Source of the DNA: Desulfobacterales bacterium
Lineage (GTDB): Bacteria; Desulfobacterota; Desulfobacteria; Desulfobacterales; JAHIVH01
NCBI GenBank assembly: GCA_020056645.1
Contig: JAGVHJ010000523.1
Span: 1-12,959, forward strand
Length of the DNA: 12,959 nucleotides
Direction: 5' to 3'
Made by a program: the position numbers and the translations under genes. Under the pieces are notes generated by a model. It was given only the letters and a program-made list of their open reading frames with translations, had not been told where the DNA came from and made no database searches. Shown piece after piece: positions 1 to 6,245 of this stretch (positions are counted from its first letter, which is position 1; each line of letters starts with the position of its first letter).

Positions 1-1
1 A

Positions 2-148
2 GTGCCCAAAAGGTTGGTCGGGATGGCCTTTCACTTTCGCGAAGGGAACGCCAACTGGCTCACCAATTCCGCCTCCGATCCCGATACCTTGACCGCCGAG
101 TTCAAGGCCTGCGCCGTGAAGGTGAGCAAAATGGAGCGTCATCCATGA
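2..148 (+). CDS. Molybdopterin oxidoreductase (formate dehydrogenase-like), C-terminal end only
   Basis: This is the last 48 codons of a gene that begins before the window; the frame is open from base 2 to the TGA at 146-148. The peptide contains GMAFHFREGNANWLTNSASD followed by DP, EFKACAV and KV. This matches the typical end of the molybdopterin-dinucleotide-binding domain of formate dehydrogenase alpha subunits and related DMSO-reductase-family enzymes, where a G-M-x-FHF-x-E-x-x-AN-x-LTN ... DP ... EFK-x-CAV-x-V pattern is common. That family oxidises formate or acts on other small substrates with a Mo or W bis-pterin cofactor. The substrate cannot be judged because the catalytic Cys/SeCys and Fe-S domains are outside the window. 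The stop codon overlaps the start of the activator gene in ATGA, which suggests one operon and coupled translation. The family call is fairly sure; calling it formate dehydrogenase specifically is an inference. Confidence 0.75.
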   Translation: MPKRLVGMAFHFREGNANWLTNSASDPDTLTAEFKACAVKVSKMERHP

Positions 149-894
149 GTCGATCCGCAGGTATCGATATTGGTTCACGGACAATCAAGCTGATTGTGAT
201 TGACAACGGCGAGGTAGTGGTGCGGAAGAAGAGGCCCAGCACCTATAACCCCATGGGCTTGTGTGACTATCTTCTTGAAGGCGTTTCTTACGATACCATT
301 GTGGCCACCGGTTATGGCAGGCATCTTTTTAAAAATTACCGAAAGGGTGAGGTGATCACCGAACTCAAGGCCTTTGCCGTCGGGGCCGCCCATATCGCCC
401 CGTCATGCGGAACCGTGCTCGATATCGGGGGACAGGACACCAAGGCGATCACCATTGATCCGAAAGGCGGTGTAGAGCGATTTGAAATGAACGACAAGTG
501 TGCGGCAGGGACCGGCCGCTTTCTCGAAATCATGGCGGCGGCCCTTGGTTTCAGGTACGAGGAGTTCGCCCAAGAGGCCCGTCTTGCCAGCCGGGCCGAG
601 CCGATCAACAACATGTGCACCGTGTTCGCCGAATCCGAGGTCATCTCGCTCGTGACACAAGGGGTTCCCCGGAGCGAGATCGCCCTTGGCATTCATAAAT
701 CCATCGTCTCCAGGGCCATCAATATTTTAAAACGTGTTTCCACCGGGCGAACGCTCATGTTCGCCGGTGGCGTCGCTCTCAATTCATGTGTGGCCGGTCT
801 CCTTCGGGAGGAGCTGGGCGTTGAAGTGATTATTCCCGATGACCCGCAACTGGTGGGGGCCTTGGGCTGTGCGTTACATGGACAACGAAGTTAA
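145..894 (+). CDS. yjiL: ATP-dependent activator of a 2-hydroxyacyl-CoA dehydratase/double-cubane protein (YjiL/HgdC type)
   Basis: A 249-residue ASKHA-fold ATPase, the usual length for this family. Residues 6-20 (GIDIGSRTIKLIVID) form the phosphate-1 loop, VLDIGGQDTK at 91-100 is phosphate-2, and FAGGVALN at 206-213 belongs to the adenosine-binding region. Cys119 (NDKCAAGTGRFLE) and Cys158 (NNMCTVFAESE) are the two cysteines that, from each monomer of the dimer, hold one bridging [4Fe-4S] cluster in HgdC-type proteins. Such activators couple hydrolysis of two ATP to a conformational change that pushes an electron into the partner's cluster. The partner is almost certainly the double-cubane protein encoded next. 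The ATG at 145 overlaps the upstream stop codon and has GGAG at 133-136, 8 bases upstream. In E. coli, as I recall it, the homologue YjiL is encoded beside YjiM; here the gene order is activator first. The family is certain; the exact partner is inferred from adjacency. Confidence 0.93.
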   Translation: MSRSAGIDIGSRTIKLIVIDNGEVVVRKKRPSTYNPMGLCDYLLEGVSYDTIVATGYGRHLFKNYRKGEVITELKAFAVGAAHIAPSCGTVLDIGGQDTKAITIDPKGGVERFEMNDKCAAGTGRFLEIMAAALGFRYEEFAQEARLASRAEPINNMCTVFAESEVISLVTQGVPRSEIALGIHKSIVSRAINILKRVSTGRTLMFAGGVALNSCVAGLLREELGVEVIIPDDPQLVGALGCALHGQRS

Positions 895-923
895 AAGAAT
901 CGAAGACGAGAAAGGTGAAAAAA

Positions 924-2087
924 ATGAAGAGCGTCGAACCCATATTCAATGATGGATTTGCCGGCCAGCCTCCTGCTAAAAGAGCGCTTGGCTATATTGA
1001 GGATCAGAAGAAAAACGGAAAACATGTGGTCGGTATCTACTGCGGCTATGCGCCGGTCGAACTGATGATCGCCCTTGATCTCACGCCCGCCGTCTTATGT
1101 GCGTTTTCAAACGCGACCATCGAGACCGCCGAGGCGACCCTGCCAGCCAATCTGTGCCCGCTCATCAAGTCGAGTTATGGTTTCATCGAAAAGGATGCCT
1201 GCCCCTTTTATTGGGCCGCCGAAGCGGTGATCGCCGAAACCACCTGCGACGGCAAGAAAAAAATGTTCGAACTGATCGCGTCCAGAAAACCGCTCCATGT
1301 CATGGATCTTCCCCAGCTCTGCGATGAGCCGGAAGCCCTCGATAACTGGACAACCATGATCAAAAAACTCAAAGGATTTCTTGAAAAAACGTTTGAAGTC
1401 CAGGCCGATGATGAGGCCATCGAGCAGGCGATCAGAGAGAACAACCAAAAAAACCGTCTGGTCATGGAGATGTTGGATCATTCCGCCCTTGAAAATCCGG
1501 TCCTTGGCTGGGCGGAAATGCTCGATATCGTTTTTTACGCCACACCTGGCCGGGGCAAGCTGATCAATGACACTCTCGAAAAGGGGGTTAAGGTTCTTCA
1601 GGCCCGTGTACAAAATGGATATGTGCATGGCCGGAAAGGGGCGCCCCGCATCCTGATCACCGGGTGCCCCACTGCGGGAGACGCGGCCAAAGTATTCAAA
1701 ATTATCGAAGAGGCGGGGGGCGTCATTGTGGCGCTGGACTCGTGTACCGGCATGAAGCCCTTTTCCGAAATGATCGCGGAAAACACAGGTGACCCATTGC
1801 GGGCCATCGCCCAGCGATATCTCAAAATTCCATGCGCCTGCATGACCCCCAACACCCGGCGTTTATTTGAACTCGACCGGATGATCGCTAAGTACAGGCC
1901 GGACGCTGTCATCGATATCGTTCTTCAGGCGTGCCATGGATACCATGTGGAGTCGTTCAAGGTGGGCAAGCATATCGGAGAGAGACACCATCTGCCATTT
2001 TTGAAAATCGTAACCGACTACTCACCGGGCGATATCGGCCAGCTGACAACGAGAATCGAAGGGCTGATTGAGAGCATTGAAAGATAA
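924..2087 (+). CDS. yjiM: Double-cubane cluster protein, YjiM/DCCP type (2-hydroxyacyl-CoA dehydratase D-component family)
   Basis: A protein of the HgdB/FldC superfamily, but closest by eye to the single-gene homodimeric branch (E. coli YjiM and Carboxydothermus DCCP) rather than to two-subunit dehydratases. Recognisable blocks are LCPLIKSSYGF (80-90), ETTCDGKKKMFE (108-119), ILITGCP (246-252), DSCTGMK (275-281), ILQACHGYHVES-like (336-347, with VLQACH) and TDYSPGDIGQL (367-377), numbering from a GTG at 915. Cysteines 43, 62, 81, 96, 111, 251, 277, 307, 309 and 340 sit in these conserved blocks and include the likely cluster ligands. DCCP carries an [8Fe-9S] double cubane and performs ATP-dependent reductions (acetylene, for example) when driven by its activator; the natural substrate is unknown. 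The ATG at 924 is preferred over the GTG at 915 because AAAGG at 910-914 lies about 9 bases before the ATG and would touch the GTG. No second dehydratase subunit is present in the window. Confidence 0.92.
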   Translation: MKSVEPIFNDGFAGQPPAKRALGYIEDQKKNGKHVVGIYCGYAPVELMIALDLTPAVLCAFSNATIETAEATLPANLCPLIKSSYGFIEKDACPFYWAAEAVIAETTCDGKKKMFELIASRKPLHVMDLPQLCDEPEALDNWTTMIKKLKGFLEKTFEVQADDEAIEQAIRENNQKNRLVMEMLDHSALENPVLGWAEMLDIVFYATPGRGKLINDTLEKGVKVLQARVQNGYVHGRKGAPRILITGCPTAGDAAKVFKIIEEAGGVIVALDSCTGMKPFSEMIAENTGDPLRAIAQRYLKIPCACMTPNTRRLFELDRMIAKYRPDAVIDIVLQACHGYHVESFKVGKHIGERHHLPFLKIVTDYSPGDIGQLTTRIEGLIESIER

Positions 2088-2134
2088 TCGTTTTGCTTGC
2101 GGCGGGTTTTGACGGTCGGTTGGCGATTGGAACG

Positions 2135-2166
2135 GTGAAGCAGAGAGAGACGTCGCTCTGCTTCAC
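2135..2166. terminator. Hairpin between convergent operons, probable bidirectional terminator
   Basis: A perfect 11-bp inverted repeat, GTGAAGCAGAG at 2135-2145 and CTCTGCTTCAC at 2156-2166, encloses a 10-base loop. It sits midway between the stop of the double-cubane gene (2087) and the stop of glnA (2198), which converge on it. A run of seven T (2186-2192) follows on the + strand but about 20 bases past the stem, so this is not a textbook intrinsic terminator. On the - strand there is no adjacent U-run. The position between two convergent stops supports a terminator or mRNA 3'-end protecting role. Confidence 0.55.
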
Positions 2167-2197
2167 GGGAAAGAGAGCGGTTGACTTTTTTTAAAGA

Positions 2198-3610
2198 TCA
2201 GATGTCGAAATAGAGCATGAATTCATGGGGGTGGGGCCTTAAATTGACGGGGTCCACCTCGTTCTCCATCTTGTATTCGATCCACTTGTCGAGCACGTCC
2301 TGGGTAAAGACATCCCCTTTTAACAGAAAGGCCGAATCCTCTTTGAGGGCCTGGAGCGCTTCACTCAACGATCCTGGAGCGGTTGGAATTTCCGCCAATT
2401 CTTCCGGAGGAAGATCATAGATGTTTTTGTCCATGGGGTTTCCGGGATCGATTTTATTCTGAATACCGTCCAGAACCGCCATCATAATCGCCGAGAAGGC
2501 GAGGTATCCGTTTGATGAAGGGTCCGGGGTCCTGAATTCGATGCGTTTGGCCTTGGGAGAAGAAGAGTACATGGGGATGCGGATCGCGGCGCTTCGGTTT
2601 CGGCTCGAATAGGCCAGATTCACCGGGGCTTCATATCCAGGCACCAGCCGTTTGTAAGAGTTTGTGGTCGGATTGGTGAGGGCGCACAGCGCCTTGCAGT
2701 GTTTCAGAATGCCGCCGATGGCGTATAAGGCATCCTGGGAAACACCCGCATATTTATCTCCGGCGAAAAGCGGTGTGTTGTTTTTCCAGATACTGACGTG
2801 GGTATGCATGCCGGACCCGTTGTCTCCATAAAGGGGCTTGGGCATGAATGTGACTGTATGATTGCGGCGATAGGCCACATTTTTGAGCACATACTTGAAC
2901 CAAGCCAGCTGGTCCGCCATCTGGAGGAGGGGCTTGAACCGCATATCGATTTCGGCCTGGCCAGCGGTGGCAACTTCATGGTGCTGGCACTCCACATCGA
3001 TCCCCAGGGTCTGAAGTGTGAGAAGCATCTCGGAGCGGAGATCCTGGAATTTATCCGTGGGTGGAACCGGGAAATAGGCCTCCTTGAGCCTGGGTTTGTA
3101 TCCCAGGTTGGGTGATTCTTCCCGGCCGGTGTTCCAAGTTCCTTCAATCGAGTCGAGCTCATAGAAGGCGGCGTTTCTTTCCGATGCGAATCTAACACTG
3201 TCGAAAATGAAAAATTCGGCTTCCGGACCGATAAAGACCGTGTCTCCGATGCCGGTGCTTTTTAGATATTTTTCAGCCTTTCTGGCGATGTTTCTCGGAT
3301 CCCGGCTATAAGGCTCGTGGGTGATGGGATCAATGATATTTCCGATCAGGACAAGCGTGGGGTCAGCGAAGAACGGGTCCATTTTGGCGGTATCAGGATC
3401 TGGGACCACGAGCATGTCACTGGCGTTGATGGGCTGCCACCCGCGGATGCTTGATGCGTCAAAACCGAAACCCTCTTCAAAGGATGACTCATCCAGTTCT
3501 TTGATGGGAACAGAAAAGTGCTGCCACACCCCTGGGAAATCCATAAACCGGATATCAACGATCTTGGCGCCGTTCTCTTTTGCAAAATTCAATACATCTT
3601 TTGGTTTCAT
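2198..3610 (-). CDS. glnA: Glutamine synthetase, type I (GSI), adenylylatable form
   Basis: A 470-residue type I glutamine synthetase, full length, making glutamine from glutamate, ammonia and ATP in the cytoplasm as a dodecamer. The N-terminal beta-grasp domain carries the Asp-50-like loop (FGFDASSIRGW, 48-58). The catalytic core shows GPEAEFF (128-134; Glu130 and Glu132 metal ligands), HHEVATAGQAEID (210-222), GSGMHTHVS (265-273, His269), NPTTNSYKRLVPGYEAP (313-329), NRSAAIRIP (338-346) and RIEFRTPDP (356-364). KNIYDLPPEE (395-404) contains Tyr398 in the place of the tyrosine adenylylated by GlnE, so post-translational control by nitrogen status is likely. GGAGGA (complement of 3620-3625) lies 9 bases before the ATG. 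A sigma-54-type promoter is found upstream at 3690-3705. The gene stands alone on the - strand; no glnB or ntrBC is seen beside it. Confidence 0.98.
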   Translation of the reverse strand: MKPKDVLNFAKENGAKIVDIRFMDFPGVWQHFSVPIKELDESSFEEGFGFDASSIRGWQPINASDMLVVPDPDTAKMDPFFADPTLVLIGNIIDPITHEPYSRDPRNIARKAEKYLKSTGIGDTVFIGPEAEFFIFDSVRFASERNAAFYELDSIEGTWNTGREESPNLGYKPRLKEAYFPVPPTDKFQDLRSEMLLTLQTLGIDVECQHHEVATAGQAEIDMRFKPLLQMADQLAWFKYVLKNVAYRRNHTVTFMPKPLYGDNGSGMHTHVSIWKNNTPLFAGDKYAGVSQDALYAIGGILKHCKALCALTNPTTNSYKRLVPGYEAPVNLAYSSRNRSAAIRIPMYSSSPKAKRIEFRTPDPSSNGYLAFSAIMMAVLDGIQNKIDPGNPMDKNIYDLPPEELAEIPTAPGSLSEALQALKEDSAFLLKGDVFTQDVLDKWIEYKMENEVDPVNLRPHPHEFMLYFDI

Positions 3611-3689
3611 TGGTCATTATCCTCCGTATGTTATTTAAGTATATGCAAGGGTTATTATTTCTCGCGCTATTCTTCACGCCCTCAATAAA

Positions 3690-3705
3690 AGCAATTTGGA
3701 TGCCA
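3690..3705 (-). promoter_or_regulatory. Sigma-54 (-24/-12) promoter of glnA
   Basis: Read on the - strand, the sequence is TGGCATCCAAATTGCT. This fits the consensus TGGCAC-G-N4-TTGCW with only the C6 and G7 positions changed; the invariant GG (-24) and GC (-12) are 10 bases apart, as required. A start about 12 bases further on (near 3679) would give a leader of about 70 bases before the glnA ATG at 3610. Nitrogen-regulated, NtrC-activated sigma-54 transcription of glnA is well established in other bacteria. No clear NtrC site (TGCAC-N5-GGTGCA type) is seen upstream, so the activator is open. Confidence 0.75.
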
Positions 3706-3783
3706 TGCTGGGTATTACCCTATCTTTCCTTGGATTGATGCGCCTTTCCCTCGATATCAATCGAATTTTTTGAAGAAAGAGTA

Positions 3784-3819
3784 TTACATTTTTGTTCAAT
3801 TATCCACACAGAAATGTAA
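3784..3819. repeat. 8-bp inverted repeat upstream of the glnA promoter, possible activator site
   Basis: TTACATTT at 3784-3791 and AAATGTAA at 3812-3819 are perfect reverse complements with a 20-base gap. They lie about 80 to 115 bases upstream of the -24 element of glnA, a usual distance for enhancer-binding-protein sites. A 9-base direct repeat TTGAAGAAA (3770-3778 and 3822-3830) flanks the pair. The repeat is AT-rich and short, so chance is possible. A second small palindrome, GGGTATTACCC at 3710-3720, abuts the -24 element. Neither matches a known operator that I recognise. Confidence 0.3.
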
Positions 3820-3873
3820 GATTGAAGAAATAACTTGAATGAAAACTTTTAGGAGTCACGGTTTCTTTTCCGG

Positions 3874-4428
3874 TCAGCGGCCATTTCCAGACCTCTGTTC
3901 GGGAAACCAGGTTCCCTGGTTATAGATGGTGATCTTTCGTCCGATCTCAAATTGGTTTTGCACCAGGTCCGTTGGAACCTCTGCCAGGTCTGATTCATCC
4001 GGCCTCTTTGTTAAGACGGGATCGGTTCTGTTCTCAGGGAAAAAGGGCTCTTTCAGCGACATATCACCATCTTCCGTTCGAATTTTATTGGCTTCGAAGG
4101 CCACCTCAAAGACCGGCGGAAGCCATAGGAAGGTGGCCTGTACCTCCTTGGAACCGCTGGGGCCTATGCCGAATCCGTTACAGATTCTCTCGTCGATCAG
4201 ATATCCCTCTTTCATGATTTTGCAGGTGATGGAAAAGTAGCGAACCGGAGAGGCGGTCGTGTTCCTTAATGTAAAAGAGATGGTGTTGGGTTCCGTCTGG
4301 GGAAGAGGGGAGAGTTCGACGTTTACAGGCCCCAGATGATAGACCCGGCTTGCGGCGTGCATCAAAGAGGGCGTCGTTATCATCACTCCCCACACCAAAA
4401 GCATGGGGATCATCCCCTGTTTTTTCAT
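3874..4428 (-). CDS. Exported protein of unknown function with a possible beta-sandwich domain
   Basis: A 184-residue protein that I do not recognise as a named family. Residues 1-26 form a signal peptide: MKK start, hydrophobic core MIPMLLVWGVMITT, and small residues HAAS around 24-27 for cleavage, so it is likely periplasmic. The mature N-terminal part (about 48-110) has the alternating pattern of a small immunoglobulin-like fold: TISFTLRNTTASPVRYFSI, then a G-Y-L-I-D-E-R segment and a GIGPSGSKEVQATF segment, reminiscent of FxLYD-type domains. Cys69 and Cys83 could form a disulfide. The C-terminal 60 residues are polar and proline-rich. The ATG at 4428 is chosen because AAGGA stands 9 bases before it; a TTG at 4437 in the same frame would fall right against that site. 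It is divergent from the radical SAM gene, and nothing in the context fixes a function. Confidence 0.7.
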   Translation of the reverse strand: MKKQGMIPMLLVWGVMITTPSLMHAASRVYHLGPVNVELSPLPQTEPNTISFTLRNTTASPVRYFSITCKIMKEGYLIDERICNGFGIGPSGSKEVQATFLWLPPVFEVAFEANKIRTEDGDMSLKEPFFPENRTDPVLTKRPDESDLAEVPTDLVQNQFEIGRKITIYNQGTWFPEQRSGNGR

Positions 4429-4513
4429 TGTGAACAATCCTTTCCCCGCTTTTTGTTACATTGCAAAAGTGTAGGAAAAACCATATCAGGAAAAAATGAG
4501 CCGATTGGGTGTT

Positions 4514-4542
4514 ATATTGGGCCAACCTCATATTTTTGTCAA
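4514..4542 (-). promoter_or_regulatory. Possible sigma-70 promoter for the exported protein gene
   Basis: On the - strand a perfect TTGACA (complement of 4537-4542) is followed after 17 bases by CAATAT (complement of 4514-4519), a poor -10; TATAAC occurs three bases further at a spacing of 20. The distance to the ATG at 4428 is about 80 bases. The -35 is convincing, the -10 is not. Confidence 0.3.
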
Positions 4543-4626
4543 GAATAAGTCCCGGTTAATCAGTGGTAAATTCCCTTTGCTTTCTCGGATCATGTGGGCT
4601 ATGACCTTGAACAAAAATGTCCTTAT

Positions 4627-4690
4627 ATAGGCTTTCCTTCAACGCTCCGCCTATGATCTTCCCTGAAGGATCTCCTATGGTCCGACCTAT
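4627..4690 (+). other. Structured leader of the radical SAM gene: interlocking inverted repeats
   Basis: Two stems can be drawn in the 5' leader just before the radical SAM gene: ATAGGC (4627-4632) with GCCTAT (4649-4654), and TCCTTCA (4635-4641) with TGAAGGA (4664-4670). The 5' arm of the second lies in the loop of the first, so they would form a pseudoknot or compete. CCTAT recurs at 4674-4678 and 4686-4690, giving ATAGG alternative partners, and TCCT at 4673-4676 could pair with the AGGA of the ribosome binding site (4701-4705). It does not resemble the conserved core of a cobalamin riboswitch. Whether it is a real regulatory RNA cannot be decided from one sequence. Confidence 0.3.
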
Positions 4691-4714
4691 TTTATAAGAA
4701 AAGGAATAAGTTTG

Positions 4715-6070
4715 ATGAAAGCGCCTAAAATTGCCCTCGTTGAAGCAACTTCTCCAAAGACTCATGTTTACAGCAGAACCTATCTGCCCCGTGTGGGGGT
4801 GGCCACCCTGGGCGCGATTTTAAAAGAGAGGGGATATAGATGTGACGTGTGGATCAAACCTATGAACGCCGCCGAACAGAAAAACCTTGAAACCTACGAT
4901 ATCGTAGGGATCGGTTCTCTTTCAAGCACCATTCAGGAAGCCTATGCCATGGCGGATGGTTTGAGAAAGAAAAATATTCCAGTCATCATGGGCGGCCCCC
5001 ATGTGACATTCATGCCGGATGAAGCCTTAACCCATTGCGACTATGTGGTCACTGGTGAAGGCGAGGAAACCCTTCCCCTGTTGATCGAGTCCATTTTAAA
5101 AAAAGAACCATTAAATGGGTTAAAAGGAGTCTCACACCGGAAGAGCGATGGATCGGTTTATCATGGCGGCATGCCGGACCCCATCGATTTCGAATTGGCG
5201 CCGTCCCCCGATTTTCTCCTCTCTCGACAGGTTTCCACGGATACGATTCCTCCCATCGTGGTAACGTCGAGGGGCTGCCCCCACGATTGCTCTTTTTGTA
5301 GCGTCACGCCCATATTCGGAAGAAAATACCGGTTCAAGTCCCATGAGCAGGTCATTGCCGAATTGAGGCCTATTCAGCATCGGAGTGTCTGTTTTGGGGA
5401 CGATAATTTTTGCGCCAATCCTGTCAGGACCAAATCGCTGTTGAAAGAGCTGATCGCAAAAAATGCGGTTCCCCTCCGGTGGTCCGGACAAATGTGCGTC
5501 AGTGCGGCTTATGATAAAGAACTTTTGTCTCTCATGCAGGAAACACGGTGTCGAATTGTGTATGTGGGCATTGAGTCTGTCAATATCGATACCTTAAAAA
5601 AATATGGAAAAAAACATCAGCCGGAAATGTTGGCTCAGTGTGTGAAAAATCTGCATGATCATCATATCGGTATTCATGGGATGTTCGTCATCGACAAAAA
5701 TGATGGTCCTGATACGGCAAAACAGATTGTGGATGCCGCCATCTCCCTTGACATCGATACCATTCAGGTGTTCTCTTTGACTCCTTTTCCAGGTACCCGC
5801 GCCTTTCAAGAAAACAAGGATTGTTTGATTCATCAAGATTGGTCCAAATATGATGGCATGCATGTGGTGGTCTATCCGGAAACCGGCTCCGCCCATGCCC
5901 TTCAAATGAATATTATCAATGAAATGAAACGGTTTTACAATCCATTCCGAGCTATAATGTCTTATAGAAAACACCGGGGCTGGCGTGTGACTTATCGACT
6001 GGGAGGTCACCTCTTATTGAGACGATGGATGCGGGAAAATTCAGGGTATGTGGATGGATTAAAACTTTAA
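4715..6070 (+). CDS. B12-binding-domain radical SAM protein (BchE/HpnJ-like architecture), substrate unknown
   Basis: A 451-residue cytoplasmic enzyme. Residues 1 to about 135 form a Rossmann-like B12-binding domain: KIALVEA, the LPRVGVATLGAILKERGY segment (24-41), IVGIGSLSSTIQEA (63-76), PVIMGGPHVTFMPDEAL (89-105) and VVTGEGEETL (111-120). The DxHxxG motif for base-off cobalamin is not visible, so cobalamin binding is uncertain. The radical SAM core starts near 180 with TSRGCPHDCSFC, where Cys188, Cys192 and Cys195 hold the [4Fe-4S] cluster that cleaves S-adenosylmethionine. FGDDNFCANPVR (227-238) and YVGIES are typical of the same barrel. Family members do methylations, ring closures and rearrangements on lipids, tetrapyrroles or antibiotics. 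The basic C-terminus (YRKHRGWRVTYRLGG) might favour membrane contact. ATG at 4715 has AAGGA 9 bases upstream; a TTG at 4712 is less likely. The gene is single, with no pathway partners beside it. Confidence 0.9.
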   Translation: MKAPKIALVEATSPKTHVYSRTYLPRVGVATLGAILKERGYRCDVWIKPMNAAEQKNLETYDIVGIGSLSSTIQEAYAMADGLRKKNIPVIMGGPHVTFMPDEALTHCDYVVTGEGEETLPLLIESILKKEPLNGLKGVSHRKSDGSVYHGGMPDPIDFELAPSPDFLLSRQVSTDTIPPIVVTSRGCPHDCSFCSVTPIFGRKYRFKSHEQVIAELRPIQHRSVCFGDDNFCANPVRTKSLLKELIAKNAVPLRWSGQMCVSAAYDKELLSLMQETRCRIVYVGIESVNIDTLKKYGKKHQPEMLAQCVKNLHDHHIGIHGMFVIDKNDGPDTAKQIVDAAISLDIDTIQVFSLTPFPGTRAFQENKDCLIHQDWSKYDGMHVVVYPETGSAHALQMNIINEMKRFYNPFRAIMSYRKHRGWRVTYRLGGHLLLRRWMRENSGYVDGLKL

Positions 6071-6245
6071 AAAAAAAACGTTGCTTTTAGGTGTCTCTTG
6101 ACATAAAGAGTTTCTTTCGAAATTTGAAAAGAAGGCTGACCGCAAACCTTTTATAACGATGGTCATGCCGAAGAAAATTAGGTCGTTTGGATACATTGAA
6201 CGAAGGATGTAGTTACAGAAAACCTCCAGTTGCCGGGTAGAATAT

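Noticed and set aside
336..696. Open frames of 97-118 codons on the - strand inside the activator gene
   Set aside because: They are antisense to a gene with intact catalytic motifs and show no family signature; GC-rich coding DNA often leaves such frames open.
1107..1628. 173-codon open frame on the - strand inside the double-cubane gene
   Set aside because: It lies antisense to a conserved protein, and its translation has no recognisable motif.
924..2087. Assignment as a 2-hydroxyglutaryl- or phenyllactyl-CoA dehydratase subunit
   Set aside because: A second subunit and CoA transferase are missing, and the conserved blocks fit the YjiM/DCCP branch better.
4563..4582. TGG...TTTGC as a second sigma-54 promoter before the radical SAM gene
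   Set aside because: The GG-to-GC distance is two bases too long, and sigma-54 promoters tolerate almost no spacing change.
4556..4765. 69-codon open frame on the - strand over the radical SAM start
   Set aside because: It overlaps the start of a well-supported gene, has no family match that I can see, and covers the repeat-rich leader.
6071..6245. A decayed FMN-binding half of NuoF upstream of the fusion gene
   Set aside because: There is an in-frame stop at 6210 and I see no trace of the glycine-rich NuoF nucleotide/flavin motifs in the other + frames; the fusion protein is best read as a complete SfrB-like protein and not a pseudogene.
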